DNA of 64,000 nucleotides from assembly GCF_022023855.1 (NCBI RefSeq), contig NZ_CP059449.1:2712001-2776000 (forward strand), written 5' to 3'. The notes under the pieces are model-generated. The model did not search any database. It was not told the DNA's origin and saw only the letters and a list, made by a program, of their open reading frames with translations. Both the position numbers and the translations under genes were made by a program. Position 1 is the stretch's first letter. Each line of letters begins with the position of its first letter. Positions 55,711-64,000 of the stretch are shown piece after piece. Origin of the DNA: Azospirillum brasilense (GTDB lineage: Bacteria > Pseudomonadota > Alphaproteobacteria > Azospirillales > Azospirillaceae).

Positions 55711-55731
55711 GCGCGGGGCCGAGCCCCGCGC
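55711..55731. terminator. GC-rich hairpin between convergent genes
   Basis: A 9-bp stem (GCGCGGGGC / GCCCCGCGC) with a CGA loop lies between the stop codons of the 87-aa membrane protein gene and the VTT-domain gene. It has no T-run, so it is at best a weak or factor-assisted terminator. Confidence 0.5.
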
Positions 55732-55734
55732 CGC

Positions 55735-56313
55735 TCACACGAATTTGAAGCTGAGCAATCCGCCGATGATGATGACCAGCAGAACGGTCGTCACCAGCAT
55801 CAGCCGCTTTTCGATGATGTCGCGCACCTGCGGCCCATAGAAATGCAGCAGGATCGCGATCATGTAGAATCGCGAGAATCGTGCGACGATCGAGCACAGG
55901 ATGAACACCGTCAGGTCGAGGTGCGCGAATCCCGCGGTGATCGTCAGCAATTTGTAAGGTATGGGCGTGATGCCCTTGAGGATCAGGAACCAGGGGCCGA
56001 ATTCGGCGAACATGTCCTGGAAGCGCTGGAACGAGTCCTGCGCGTTGTAGAAGTCGATGATCAACCGTCCGACGCTCTCGAACAGGTAGAACCCGACCGC
56101 GTAGCCGAACAGCCCGCCGATCAGCGAGGCCAGTGCGCAGATGTTGGTGTAGCGCCAGAGCTTCTTGGGCTCCGCCAGACACATCGGCACCAGCATGACG
56201 TCGGGCGGAAGGGGGAAGAAGGAGCTTTCCGCGAAGGAGACGGCGGACATCCACCAGACGGCGTCCTTGCGGGCGGAGAGCTTGAGAATCCGGTTGTAGA
56301 GAGGTTTCAGCAT
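55735..56313 (-). CDS. YqaA/DedA-type VTT-domain membrane protein
   Basis: A 192-aa integral membrane protein with the SNARE-associated (VTT) domain. The conserved N-terminal WWMSAVSFAESSFFPLPPDVML is the YqaA hallmark, and FLILKGITPIPYKLLTITAGF is the re-entrant helix motif. Members affect membrane potential or lipid scrambling, but the exact role is unclear. The start at 56313 (MLKPLYNRIL) is chosen over an in-frame extension that is Arg/Gly-rich. It follows rplQ on the same strand after 162 bp. Confidence 0.9.
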   Translation of the reverse strand: MLKPLYNRILKLSARKDAVWWMSAVSFAESSFFPLPPDVMLVPMCLAEPKKLWRYTNICALASLIGGLFGYAVGFYLFESVGRLIIDFYNAQDSFQRFQDMFAEFGPWFLILKGITPIPYKLLTITAGFAHLDLTVFILCSIVARFSRFYMIAILLHFYGPQVRDIIEKRLMLVTTVLLVIIIGGLLSFKFV

Positions 56314-56475
56314 ACCGCGCGCGCGGCGCCCTCCCGAAGTGACGGAACCCGGAAACCGGAAACCCTCCCTCCGGGGATGAACCCGAAGGGAGGGCCGGTC
56401 GGTCACCTATATCGTCGTTCGAAACCCAGCGGGCAACGGCGGCGACAAGATTTCACGAACGCTCAACCGGGGGGC

Positions 56476-56898
56476 TCAGCCCTCGGCCTCGACCTCTTCC
56501 TTGATCTCCACCGGGCCCGAGTCCTGGCCCTTGGCGGCGACATCGCGGTCGACCAGCTCGATCACGCCCATGGCGGCGGCATCGCCGTAGCGGAAGCCGG
56601 CCTTCAGGACGCGGCTGTAGCCACCCTGGCGGTCCTTGTAACGGTCGGCCAGGACGGTGAACAGCTTGGTCACCATCGCGTCGTCGCGCAGCTGCGCGAA
56701 GGCGAGACGGCGGTTGGCGAGGCCACCCTTCTTGCCGAGCGTGATCAGACGCTCGACGATCGGGCGCAGATCCTTGGCCTTCGGCAGGGTCGTCTTGATC
56801 TGCTCGTGCTTGATCAGGGCGTTCGCCATGTTCGAGAACATGGCCTTGCGGTGGCTGGTGGTCTTGCTGAACTTACGTCCGGAAACGCCGTGACGCAT
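56476..56898 (-). CDS. rplQ: 50S ribosomal protein L17
   Basis: Large-subunit protein L17, 140 aa. The N-terminus [42 protein letters not shown] and the block [19 protein letters not shown] are diagnostic. The C-terminal tail is acidic and longer than in E. coli. It is the last gene of rpsM-rpsK-rpoA-rplQ, but it is separated from rpoA by an unusually long 170-bp spacer containing a repeat. The ATG has AGGAGG-like sequence (GGAGGACCGTC) just upstream. Confidence 0.98.
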   Translation of the reverse strand: MRHGVSGRKFSKTTSHRKAMFSNMANALIKHEQIKTTLPKAKDLRPIVERLITLGKKGGLANRRLAFAQLRDDAMVTKLFTVLADRYKDRQGGYSRVLKAGFRYGDAAAMGVIELVDRDVAAKGQDSGPVEIKEEVEAEG

Positions 56899-57006
56899 GA
56901 CGGTCCTCCTTCATGGCGTGGCCCCCCTCGGGGAGCCGGTGGTGAACCCGACCGCCCAGTTTTCGGCTGGTACGGCGCGGGGCGGGCCGGTTGGTGGCCC
57001 TGGGAA

Positions 57007-57053
57007 CTCCCCCACCCTTGCCCTCCCGCGCTGGGCGGGGAAAGGTTGGGGGG
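57007..57053. repeat. Imperfect inverted repeat between rpoA and rplQ
   Basis: Pyrimidine-rich CCCCCACCCTTGCCCTCCC is mirrored by GGGCGGGGAAAGGTTGGGG with a few mismatches. It is similar in style to the REP-like element at 42201-42310 and may be another member of the same repeat class. It would fold into a hairpin in the rpoA-rplQ message. Confidence 0.6.
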
Positions 57054-57068
57054 TAAAACGTGCGAGAC

Positions 57069-58088
57069 TTAGTACGGCTCTTCCAGACGCTTGGCCAGCT
57101 CTTCGATGTTCTCGGGCGGCCAGTTCGGGATTTCCATACCGAGGTGCAGACCCATCTGGGCCAGCACTTCCTTGATCTCGTTCAGCGACTTGCGCCCGAA
57201 GTTCGGCGTGCGGAGCATCTCCGCCTCGGTCTTCTGCACCAAATCGCCGATGTAGACGATGTTGTCGTTCTTGAGGCAGTTGGCCGAACGGACCGACAGT
57301 TCCAGCTCGTCCACCTTGCGGAGCAGGTTCTTGTTGAACGGAACCTCCTCGTGCTTCTCCTCGGCGACCGCGTGGGTCGGCTCCTCGAAGTTGATGAACA
57401 GCTGCAGCTGGTCCTGGAGGATGCGGGCGGCGAGCGCCACCGCGTCGTCCGGCTTCACGGCACCGTTGGTCTCGACGACCATCGACAGGCGGTCATAATC
57501 GGTGACCTGCCCGACGCGGGCGTTGTCGACCTTGTAGGAGATCTTGCGGACCGGCGAGAACAGCGCGTCGACCGGGATCAGACCGATCGGGGCGTCTTCC
57601 GGACGGTTCTGGCTGGCCGGGACGTAGCCCTTGCCGGTCTCGACCGTCAGTTCCATGTTCAGGCGGGCGCCATTGTCCAGCGTGCAGATCACGAGGTCCG
57701 GGTCCATCACCTGGATGTCCGCGCCGGTCTCGATCATGCCGGCCTTCACCTCGCCGGGGCCTTCGGCGCGCAGGCGCATGCGCTTCGGGCCGTCACCGCC
57801 CATGCGCAGACCCATCGACTTGATGTTGAGGACGATGTCGGTCACGTCCTCGCGCACGCCGGGGATCGACGAGAACTCGTGCAGCACGCCGTCGATGTGG
57901 ATCGCCGTGACGGCCGCACCCTGCAGCGAGGAGAGCAGCACGCGGCGCAGCGCGTTGCCGAGCGTCAGACCGAAGCCACGCTCCAGCGGCTCGGCCACGA
58001 CGGTCGCCACGCGGTCGGCGTCGTCACCGGGCTGGATGTCCAGCTTGTTCGGCTTGATCAGTTCCTGCCAGTTCTTCTGAAGAGCCAC
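57069..58088 (-). CDS. rpoA: RNA polymerase alpha subunit
   Basis: It nucleates RNA polymerase assembly and contacts activators and UP elements. The 339-aa product has the N-terminal dimerisation domain ([21 protein letters not shown] near residue 35) and the C-terminal DNA-binding domain ([19 protein letters not shown], then [12 protein letters not shown]), joined by a flexible linker near 240. Full length. It lies downstream of rpsK with 131 bp between and has its own leader. Confidence 0.99.
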   Translation of the reverse strand: MALQKNWQELIKPNKLDIQPGDDADRVATVVAEPLERGFGLTLGNALRRVLLSSLQGAAVTAIHIDGVLHEFSSIPGVREDVTDIVLNIKSMGLRMGGDGPKRMRLRAEGPGEVKAGMIETGADIQVMDPDLVICTLDNGARLNMELTVETGKGYVPASQNRPEDAPIGLIPVDALFSPVRKISYKVDNARVGQVTDYDRLSMVVETNGAVKPDDAVALAARILQDQLQLFINFEEPTHAVAEEKHEEVPFNKNLLRKVDELELSVRSANCLKNDNIVYIGDLVQKTEAEMLRTPNFGRKSLNEIKEVLAQMGLHLGMEIPNWPPENIEELAKRLEEPY

Positions 58089-58219
58089 GGTATTACCTCA
58101 TGCCATCGGGATGGACACACGTCCGCGGGGACCGGCCGTTCCCATCCGATGGCGCCGCGATGGCTGCGGCGCCTGTCCCGGAACGGCGGATCCCCGCGGG
58201 TGCGGAGTAGCGATGCTTT

Positions 58220-58618
58220 TTAGACGCGACGCTTCTTCGGCGGACGGACGCCGTTGTGCGGAATCGGCGTGACGTCGCGGATCGAGGTGATCTGGAAGCC
58301 GATCGACTGCAGAGCGCGCAGCGCCGACTCACGGCCCGAACCCGGACCCTTCACCTCGACCTCGAGGGTCTTCATGCCGTGCTCCTGGGCCTTGCGGCCC
58401 GCGTCCTCGGCGGCGACCTGAGCGGCGTAGGGGGTCGACTTGCGCGAGCCCTTGAAGCCCATCGTGCCCGACGACGACCAGGCAATGGTGTTGCCCTGCG
58501 CGTCGGTGATGGTGATCATCGTGTTGTTGAAGGAGGCGTTCACGTGAGCGACGCCGGCGGTGATGTTCTTGCGCTCGCGACGACGAAGACGCTGCGAAGC
58601 GGCTGAGGGCTTGGCCAT
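58220..58618 (-). CDS. rpsK: 30S ribosomal protein S11
   Basis: A 132-aa small-subunit platform protein. The block [20 protein letters not shown] and the C-terminal [17 protein letters not shown] are diagnostic, and the N-terminal tail is basic. It is second in the alpha ribosomal operon, 15 bp after the rpsM stop. Confidence 0.99.
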   Translation of the reverse strand: MAKPSAASQRLRRRERKNITAGVAHVNASFNNTMITITDAQGNTIAWSSSGTMGFKGSRKSTPYAAQVAAEDAGRKAQEHGMKTLEVEVKGPGSGRESALRALQSIGFQITSIRDVTPIPHNGVRPPKKRRV

Positions 58619-58633
58619 GGTCCGTGCGTCCTC

Positions 58634-59002
58634 TTACTTCTTCTTGCCGGCGATCGGCTTGGCCGGACCCTTGCGGGTGCGGGCGTTCGTGTGGGTGCGC
58701 TGCCCGCGGACCGGCAGGCCCTTGCGGTGACGCAGGCCACGGTAGCAGGCCATGTCCATCAGACGCTTGATGTTCATGGCGACCGAACGGCGCAGGTCGC
58801 CCTCGACGCGGTAGTCGGCGTCGATGGTCTCGCGGATCTTGAGGATCTCGTCGTCCGTGAGCTGGTTCACACGGCGCTCCGCCGGGATCTCCAGCTTCGT
58901 GCAGATTTCCTTGGCCTTGAAGGGGCCGATGCCATGAATGTAGGTCAACGCAATCTCCACGCGCTTCTGCGCGGGGATGTTGACGCCAGCGATACGCGCC
59001 AC
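58634..59002 (-). CDS. rpsM: 30S ribosomal protein S13
   Basis: A 122-aa small-subunit head protein. The GTG start (59000-59002) gives [22 protein letters not shown] with GGAGAG 6 nt upstream. The C-terminal [25 protein letters not shown] is diagnostic. It is the first gene of the cluster. In most alphaproteobacteria secY and adk lie just upstream, but here pyk is divergent and the operon starts from its own promoter. Confidence 0.99.
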   Translation of the reverse strand: MARIAGVNIPAQKRVEIALTYIHGIGPFKAKEICTKLEIPAERRVNQLTDDEILKIRETIDADYRVEGDLRRSVAMNIKRLMDMACYRGLRHRKGLPVRGQRTHTNARTRKGPAKPIAGKKK

Positions 59003-59160
59003 GCCTGCTCTCCTCGATATCTCAACGGCAGCCCTCATGGGCCGCCTACACACCGATTGATCCCCGATCCGGACGCCGAGGCCCGAAGGCCGGAAGGCAA
59101 AACACGGATACGGGACGCACAATGTCTCCCGCCGGGCCGGTTGGGCCGCGGGAGGGTGCG

Positions 59161-59188
59161 ACTATAGAAAAAGCCGGAAATCTGTCAA
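59161..59188 (-). promoter_or_regulatory. Near-consensus sigma-70 promoter of the rpsM operon
   Basis: On the minus strand TTGACA (59183-59188) and TATAGT (59161-59166) are separated by 16 bp. The predicted start near 59154 leaves a leader of about 150 nt before the rpsM GTG. Confidence 0.8.
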
Positions 59189-59252
59189 GGCCGTTCTGCG
59201 GCATTACCGTGCTTTTCCCGGTGCCCGACCATTGTGGGGAGGCGGACCGCGG

Positions 59253-59281
59253 TTGACAAGCCGGATGGCAGAACTTGAGAT
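59253..59281 (+). promoter_or_regulatory. Candidate promoter for pyk
   Basis: TTGACA at 59253-59258 with TGAGAT 17 bp downstream. The -35 is perfect but the -10 matches at only half of its positions. Transcription would start about 50 bp before the pyk ATG. Confidence 0.4.
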
Positions 59282-59336
59282 GAACGGCCCGCCCCGAACG
59301 GAACACCCCGAACGGCACATATCAGAAGGCAGACCC

Positions 59337-60779
59337 ATGACCCGCAAAGGCATCCCCTTCCGGCGCTTCCGCCTGACCAAGATCGTCGCCACGCTGGGGC
59401 CGGCCACCGCGACGCCGGAGATGATCCGCGCGCTGTTCGAGGCGGGCGTGGACGTCTTCCGCCTGAACTTCAGCCACGGTACGCACGAGGACCATGGCCA
59501 GCGCCTCGCCACGTTGCGGGCGCTCGAGGCGGAACTCGACCATCCCATCGCGGTGATGGCCGACCTCCAGGGGCCGAAGCTGCGGCTGGGCACCTTCGCC
59601 GACGGCCCGGTCACCGTCGAGCCGGGGCACCGCATCCGCCTCGACCTCTCCACCGAGCCGGGGGACGCGACCCGCGTCGGCCTGCCCCACCCGGAAATCT
59701 TCGCCGCTCTTGAGCCGGAGGCGGAGCTGCTGGTGGATGACGGCAAGGTCCGCCTGCGCGTTCTCGGTTGCAGCCCCGACCACGCCGACTGCGTCGTGCT
59801 GTCCGGCAGCCGCCTGTCCGACCGCAAGGGCGTGAACGTTCCAGGCGTCGTCCTGCCGCTCTCGCCGCTGACCGCGAAGGATCACGAGGATCTGGCCTTC
59901 GCGCTCGACCAGGGTGTGGACTGGGTGGCCTTGTCCTTTGTGCAGCGGCCGGAGGACGTGGCGGAGGCGCGCAAACTGGTCGCCGGGCGGGCCGCCCTGC
60001 TGTCGAAGATGGAGAAGCCGCAGGCCATCCAGCATCTGGAGCGCATCGTCGAGCTGTCGGACGGCGTCATGGTCGCCCGTGGCGACCTCGGCGTGGAAAT
60101 GCCGGCGGAGGATGTGCCGAGCATCCAGAAGCGGATCATCCGCGAGTCGCGCAAGGCCGGCAAACCGGTGATCGTCGCCACCCAGATGCTCGAGTCGATG
60201 ATCGGCGCCCCCGCCCCCACGCGCGCCGAGGCGTCGGACGTGGCGACCGCGGTCTATGATGGGGCGGACGCGGTGATGCTGTCGGCGGAAACCGCGGCCG
60301 GCACCTACCCCATCGAGGCGGTATCGATGATGGACCGCATCGCCCGCCGGGTCGAGCAGGACCCGCTCTACCGCACCATCACCGACGCCCAGCATCCCGA
60401 CCCGCAGCAGACCTCGACCGACGCCGTCACCGCGGCGGCGCGGCAGGTCGCCCACACCATCCAGGCCGCCGCCATCGTCACCTACACCACCAGCGGCTCG
60501 ACCACGCTGCGCGCCGCCCGCGAGCGGCCGGAGGTGCCGATCATGTGCCTGACCTCCAGCCTGGAAACGGCGCGGCGGCTCCAGCTCGCCTACGGGGTGC
60601 ACAGCGTGCACTCCGCCGACGTCGCCGACTTCAACGAGATGGTCCAGAAGGCCGCCCGCTGCGCCTACGAGGACGGGCTGGCGGTGGAGGGGCAGCGGTT
60701 GGTGATCACCGCCGGCGTTCCCTTCGGCACCCCCGGCAACACCAACATCCTGCGCATCGCCTGGGTGGACGCGCAGTGA
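59337..60779 (+). CDS. pyk: Pyruvate kinase
   Basis: It converts phosphoenolpyruvate and ADP to pyruvate and ATP, the last step of glycolysis or the Entner-Doudoroff pathway. The 480-aa product has the N-terminal TKIVATLGPATATPEMI, the PEP and metal sites in MVARGDLGVEMP and the C-terminal block VMLSAETAAGTYP. The start at 59337 has AAGG 8 nt upstream; open sequence continues further but lacks support. It is divergent from the rpsM operon, and a histidine kinase gene converges on its end with a 15-bp gap. Confidence 0.97.
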   Translation: MTRKGIPFRRFRLTKIVATLGPATATPEMIRALFEAGVDVFRLNFSHGTHEDHGQRLATLRALEAELDHPIAVMADLQGPKLRLGTFADGPVTVEPGHRIRLDLSTEPGDATRVGLPHPEIFAALEPEAELLVDDGKVRLRVLGCSPDHADCVVLSGSRLSDRKGVNVPGVVLPLSPLTAKDHEDLAFALDQGVDWVALSFVQRPEDVAEARKLVAGRAALLSKMEKPQAIQHLERIVELSDGVMVARGDLGVEMPAEDVPSIQKRIIRESRKAGKPVIVATQMLESMIGAPAPTRAEASDVATAVYDGADAVMLSAETAAGTYPIEAVSMMDRIARRVEQDPLYRTITDAQHPDPQQTSTDAVTAAARQVAHTIQAAAIVTYTTSGSTTLRAARERPEVPIMCLTSSLETARRLQLAYGVHSVHSADVADFNEMVQKAARCAYEDGLAVEGQRLVITAGVPFGTPGNTNILRIAWVDAQ

Positions 60780-60794
60780 GGAATCGAGCGGACC

Positions 60795-63125
60795 TCAGGC
60801 CGGCGCACGCTCCGCCGGCGCGACACGGGGAAAGCGCAAGGTGAAGGCCGTGCCGCGGCCCGGCGCGCTGTCGAGCGCGATGCGGCCCTTCAGCTTGCGG
60901 GTGGCGATGTTGTAGACGATGTTCAGCCCCAACCCGCTGCCGCCCGTTCCACGGCTGGTGGTGAAGAAGGGCTCGAACACCTTCCCGTGGAGTGCGGGCG
61001 GAATGCCGCGCCCGTCGTCGGCGTAGACCAGCTCAACCTCGTCGGCACCCACCGAGCGCACGGCGACGCGCAGCGTCCCGTGCTGCCCCGGCGCGTAGCC
61101 GTGAATGATCGAGTTCATGACGAGGTTGGTCAGCACTTGGCTGAGCGCACCCGGATAGCCGTCGATCAGCAGATCCGTCGGGCAATCCACCTCCACGCCG
61201 TGGGCGGCCCGCTTGATGCGGACGCCCAGGCTGCGCAGAACCTCGTCGATGTAGTCGCGCAGGTCGAAGACGCGGCGCTCCTCGCTCGCCTGATCGACGG
61301 CGATCTGTTTGAAGCTCTGGATGAGCTGGGCGGCGCGATCGATGTTCAGCAGCATCAGGTGCGCCGCCTCCCCCGCCATGTCGAGGAAGTCGGCGAAGTC
61401 GGATCGGCGCAGCGTTCCCGCCTCGAAATCGCGCCGGATGACCCGGGTCCGTTCCGCCATCAGCGAGGCGCCGGTCAGGGCGATGCCGATGGGGGTGTTG
61501 ATCTCATGCGCTACCCCCGCCACCAGGGAGCCGAGCGCCGCCATCTTCTCGGACTGGATCAGGTGGGCCTGCGCCTCCTTCAGGTCGCGGAGCGCGCGTT
61601 CGGCCTCCTCCCGCGCGGCGTGGGCGCGCTCCTCCGCATGGACGCGGTCCGACACGTCGGTGTGCGAACCGACGATGCGGAACAGCTCGCCGTCCGGACC
61701 AAGAACGCGGATGGCGCGGCTCAGCATATGGACCACGGTGCCGCGCTTATGGCGGAAGCGCAGGATGAATTGGCATTCGCCCATCGCGCCGTTGATCAGG
61801 TCGCGGGCCATCCGGGCCGACAGCTCGCGATCCTCGGGCAGGATCAGCTCGGTCCAGCGGGCGGCGGTGTTGACCATCTCGTCCTCGCCGTAGCCGAGCA
61901 TCCCCCACCAGTAGGGCGACAGCCACAACTCTCCCGTGCGCAGGTCCCATTGCCAGATCCCCTCCCGCGCGGCGCGGATGGCCAATTCGAACAGCTCCCG
62001 GCTGGCGATGATCTCCCGCTCGGCGTTCCGCCGCCCGGTCACGTCGGTGTAGGTGACGACGAAACCGCCGTCCGGCAGGGGCCGGATCAGGCACTCCAAC
62101 ACCTGCCCGTCGGAGCGGATGCATTCCCACGACCGCTCGTCCGGAGCAGGCCGGATGGGAAGCGGCGCACCCAGGGCCGCGGGCGGGCCACTGTCCGGCA
62201 CGGTATCGGGGCGCACGCCCCCCGGCCCGAAGGCCAGCCCCTGCCCGACCCGCCCGGCGATAGCGGCGTAGGACGTGTGATAGGTCAGGAATTCCGGCTC
62301 CAGCCCCAGAAGCTCCCCGGCCCGGCCGTTCCAGGCGACGAGGCGGAGCCCCCGATCGAAGGCCATCACCCCTTGGCCCAACCCGTTCAGGACCGCCCTG
62401 GCCTGGTCCCATTGAGCCTCAAGCGCCTGTTCGGTGCGCTTGCGGGCGGAGATGTCGCTGATGCAGGCGAGCATGGCCTCCTCGCCCCGGAAACGGAACC
62501 GCCGGGCGGAGACCATCGCCCAGAGGTCGCTGCCGTCGGGCCGGCACAGCCGGGTCTCGAAGCCGTCCACTCCGCCCGCACCGTCGCGCAGGGCGGCGAG
62601 GAGCCGGTCCCGCTCCGCCGGGTCGGTGTAGTAGGCCTTGGCGAAGCTGCGCCCGACCACGTCGTCGAGCGGAACCTCGAACAGCAGGCCGGCGGGCTGG
62701 TTGACCGCCATCACCAGACCGTCGGAGAGCCGGGTCACCACCAGGGGAACGGCGATGGCCTGCATGATCGCCCGCTCCGCCTCGCCGGCCCGGTCGCCCA
62801 GCAGATCCTCCAGGCCGATGAAACCGGTCTCGTCCGGCGGTCCTGCCGGGGCGCCGCCACCGTCGGCAAGAGTCAGCACCAGTTCGCCGTCCTCGCCTTC
62901 CGCAGGGATCAACAGCCCCCGGCGGCCCTGCGGAACGGCAAGCGCCACCGGCCGCCCGGCGCGCAGCCGGTCAGCCGCACCGGCCGCATCCTCACGCAAT
63001 GAAACCGCAGCCAGAAGGGATTCGAGCCTGTCCCCCGGACAACCGCCCAGCGACGCCCGGAACACGGCGTTGGCCCAGATCAGGCGCCCGTCGGCATCGA
63101 AGCGGGCAAGGCCGGCAGCGGCCAT
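60795..63125 (-). CDS. Soluble multi-PAS sensor histidine kinase
   Basis: A 776-aa cytoplasmic kinase with no membrane segment. An N-terminal PAS-like half (GLARFDADGRLIWANAVFRASLGG) is followed by a second PAS (about 120-235, ending ACISDISARKRTEQ), a third PAS-7 type (about 245-390, ending TYTDVTGRRNAEREI) and a fourth PAS/PAC (about 395-525). The dimerisation helix is LGSLVAGVAHEINTPIGIALT with phosphoacceptor His, and the ATPase domain has NLVMNSIIHGY, YADDGRGIP and GGSGLGLNIVYNI. The start at 63125 has AAGGGGAG 9 nt upstream. No response regulator is adjacent, so its partner is unknown. Confidence 0.92.
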   Translation of the reverse strand: MAAAGLARFDADGRLIWANAVFRASLGGCPGDRLESLLAAVSLREDAAGAADRLRAGRPVALAVPQGRRGLLIPAEGEDGELVLTLADGGGAPAGPPDETGFIGLEDLLGDRAGEAERAIMQAIAVPLVVTRLSDGLVMAVNQPAGLLFEVPLDDVVGRSFAKAYYTDPAERDRLLAALRDGAGGVDGFETRLCRPDGSDLWAMVSARRFRFRGEEAMLACISDISARKRTEQALEAQWDQARAVLNGLGQGVMAFDRGLRLVAWNGRAGELLGLEPEFLTYHTSYAAIAGRVGQGLAFGPGGVRPDTVPDSGPPAALGAPLPIRPAPDERSWECIRSDGQVLECLIRPLPDGGFVVTYTDVTGRRNAEREIIASRELFELAIRAAREGIWQWDLRTGELWLSPYWWGMLGYGEDEMVNTAARWTELILPEDRELSARMARDLINGAMGECQFILRFRHKRGTVVHMLSRAIRVLGPDGELFRIVGSHTDVSDRVHAEERAHAAREEAERALRDLKEAQAHLIQSEKMAALGSLVAGVAHEINTPIGIALTGASLMAERTRVIRRDFEAGTLRRSDFADFLDMAGEAAHLMLLNIDRAAQLIQSFKQIAVDQASEERRVFDLRDYIDEVLRSLGVRIKRAAHGVEVDCPTDLLIDGYPGALSQVLTNLVMNSIIHGYAPGQHGTLRVAVRSVGADEVELVYADDGRGIPPALHGKVFEPFFTTSRGTGGSGLGLNIVYNIATRKLKGRIALDSAPGRGTAFTLRFPRVAPAERAPA

Positions 63126-63327
63126 CCGCGAACACTCCCCTTCATTCCCAAAGATGACACCCGCCGGATGAGACCGGTCGGGCGCTCCGAGTCCATCCGC
63201 TGCGAATTCATACAAAATGAATCTACACCAGTTTATCGCGGCTGCACCATGGCTCCTCCCGCATTCCTGTATGCGCACCCATGTTCTAGCCTCCGCCACC
63301 CCCCGGCCCGGAAGGACCGACCGCCGC

Positions 63328-63753
63328 ATGTCCGAGTTTGCCGCCTACGGCGGGCTGTTCCTGACCGCGTTCCTGGCCGCGACGATCTTTCCGGCCCAGT
63401 CGGAAATCCTGCTGGTCGGCATGCACGCCACCGGCAACTACGACCATCTGGCACTTCTGCTGTTCGCCACGACGGGAAACGTGCTGGGGTCCGTGGTCAA
63501 CTGGGCGCTCGGGCGCCACCTGATGCATTTCCAGGACCGCCGCTGGTTCCCGGTTCCCGCCTCCATGGTGGCGCGGGCCACCCGCTGGTACCAACGCTTC
63601 GGGGTCTGGTCGCTGCTGCTGGCCTGGATGCCCTTCATCGGCGATCCGCTGACTCTGGTGGCCGGCATCCTGCGGGTGGACATCCGGGTTTTCCTGCTGC
63701 TGGTCACCGCGGGCAAGGCGGCCCGCTACGCGGTGCTGGTCCTGGCCGTGTGA
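63328..63753 (+). CDS. YqaA-like VTT-domain membrane protein
   Basis: A 141-aa membrane protein. The N-terminus MSEFAAYGGLFLTAFLAATIFPAQSEILLVGM and the LLLAWMPFIGDPLTLVAGILRV motif match the YqaA-type VTT family, shorter than the 192-aa relative at 55735. It has four hydrophobic stretches. The ATG at 63328 is preferred, although the frame is open upstream. A DUF454 gene begins 18 bp after its stop, so the two may be co-transcribed. Confidence 0.85.
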   Translation: MSEFAAYGGLFLTAFLAATIFPAQSEILLVGMHATGNYDHLALLLFATTGNVLGSVVNWALGRHLMHFQDRRWFPVPASMVARATRWYQRFGVWSLLLAWMPFIGDPLTLVAGILRVDIRVFLLLVTAGKAARYAVLVLAV

Positions 63754-63771
63754 GCGTCCTACATTCACCCC

Positions 63772-64000
63772 ATGGACGACCAGACCGCCCTTGTGGAGGA
63801 CGCACCCGTCTGCGCCTCCCCCCTGCGGCGCCGGCTGTGGCTGGCGCTGGGCTACGCCGCGGTCGGGCTGGGCATCGCGGGCACCGTGCTGCCGCTCCTG
63901 CCGACCACCCCGTTCCTTCTGCTGGCCGCGGGGGCCTTCGCCAAGAGCAGCCCCGCCCTGCGCGACCGGCTGTACCGCGACCCGCGCTTCGGCCCGCTGC
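63772..64000 (+). CDS. DUF454 (YbaN family) membrane protein, truncated by the window edge
   Basis: The first 76 codons are visible. The N-terminus is charged and is followed by LWLALGYAAVGLGIAGTVLPLLPTTPFLLLAAGAFAKSSP, the DUF454 hallmark: two close helices with LLPTTPFLLLA between them and the conserved A-K/R-S-S-P. It runs beyond the right edge. There is no clear ribosome-binding site, but it is positioned right after the VTT gene and may be translated by coupling. Confidence 0.85.
   Translation, partial: MDDQTALVEDAPVCASPLRRRLWLALGYAAVGLGIAGTVLPLLPTTPFLLLAAGAFAKSSPALRDRLYRDPRFGPL

Larger units (their letters stand above)
59003..59336. other. Divergent rpsM / pyk control region
   Basis: A 334-bp gene-free region. 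It holds a near-consensus promoter reading left, leaving a leader of about 150 nt before rpsM, and a weaker candidate reading right into pyk. No other feature is recognised. Confidence 0.75.

Overview
The window is a gene-dense chromosomal segment from a high-GC alphaproteobacterium, most likely Azospirillum (Rhodospirillales). This rests on the PII gene glnB directly upstream of glnA behind a sigma-54 promoter, the order hup-lon-clpX-clpP-tig, Lon/ClpX/ClpP/trigger factor sequences of alphaproteobacterial type, ATP12 and DUF1127 proteins, and uniformly GC-rich codon use. The species is inference from recognition; no database was searched. I see no transposase, integrase, phage gene or CRISPR array, so this looks like core chromosome.

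Layout. 1-6645 (minus): HU (cut by the left edge), Lon, ClpX, ClpP and trigger factor, a proteostasis block. 6737-10523 (minus): tRNA-Leu, malonyl-CoA decarboxylase, NAD(P)HX repair enzyme and two identical tRNA-His genes. 10652-12869 (plus): NtrC site, sigma-54 promoter, glnB, a repeat- and hairpin-bearing spacer, glnA and a strong terminator. 13025-18753 (mostly minus): YegD-like Hsp70, MaoC, PhzF, GNAT, DUF1127, DUF2254 and Bax-inhibitor-1 proteins. 19169-25536: two small membrane proteins, a MocR regulator, ThiD, GlmM, FolP and hemerythrin. 25615-29183: ergothioneine genes egtB-egtD divergent from an SDR enzyme. 29190-38901: c-di-GMP proteins (CHASE-PAS-GGDEF-EAL and REC-GGDEF), a beta-CASP RNase-like hydrolase beside a PRPP synthetase, a degenerate Nudix protein and several unknowns. 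38979-43863 (minus): a complete BMP-type nucleoside ABC importer. 44195-50533: Rnk, YgfZ, PRC-barrel, a COG4315 protein, ATP12, a HAD phosphatase, and BenE with a divergent GntR regulator. 50544-56313: pseudouridine synthase, CrcB, a DUF429-like protein, RarA and small envelope proteins. 56476-59002 (minus): rpsM-rpsK-rpoA-rplQ with its own near-consensus promoter. 59337-64000: pyruvate kinase, a soluble PAS histidine kinase, a VTT protein and a truncated DUF454 gene.

The best non-obvious signal is a set of ACAAT-type repeats, in nearly the same arrangement, in front of the MocR regulator (about 19983-20038) and in front of the DUF1127 gene 3.6 kb away (about 16407-16464). This suggests a small local regulon. 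Other leads are 15-bp-period triplicate repeats in two leaders, duplicated tRNA-His genes, an alpha ribosomal operon cut loose from the spc operon, and a beta-CASP/PRPP-synthetase pair.

Most long open frames opposite real genes are GC-driven shadows and are left out. All calls come from reading the sequence and remembered family features; boundaries of regulatory elements are approximate.
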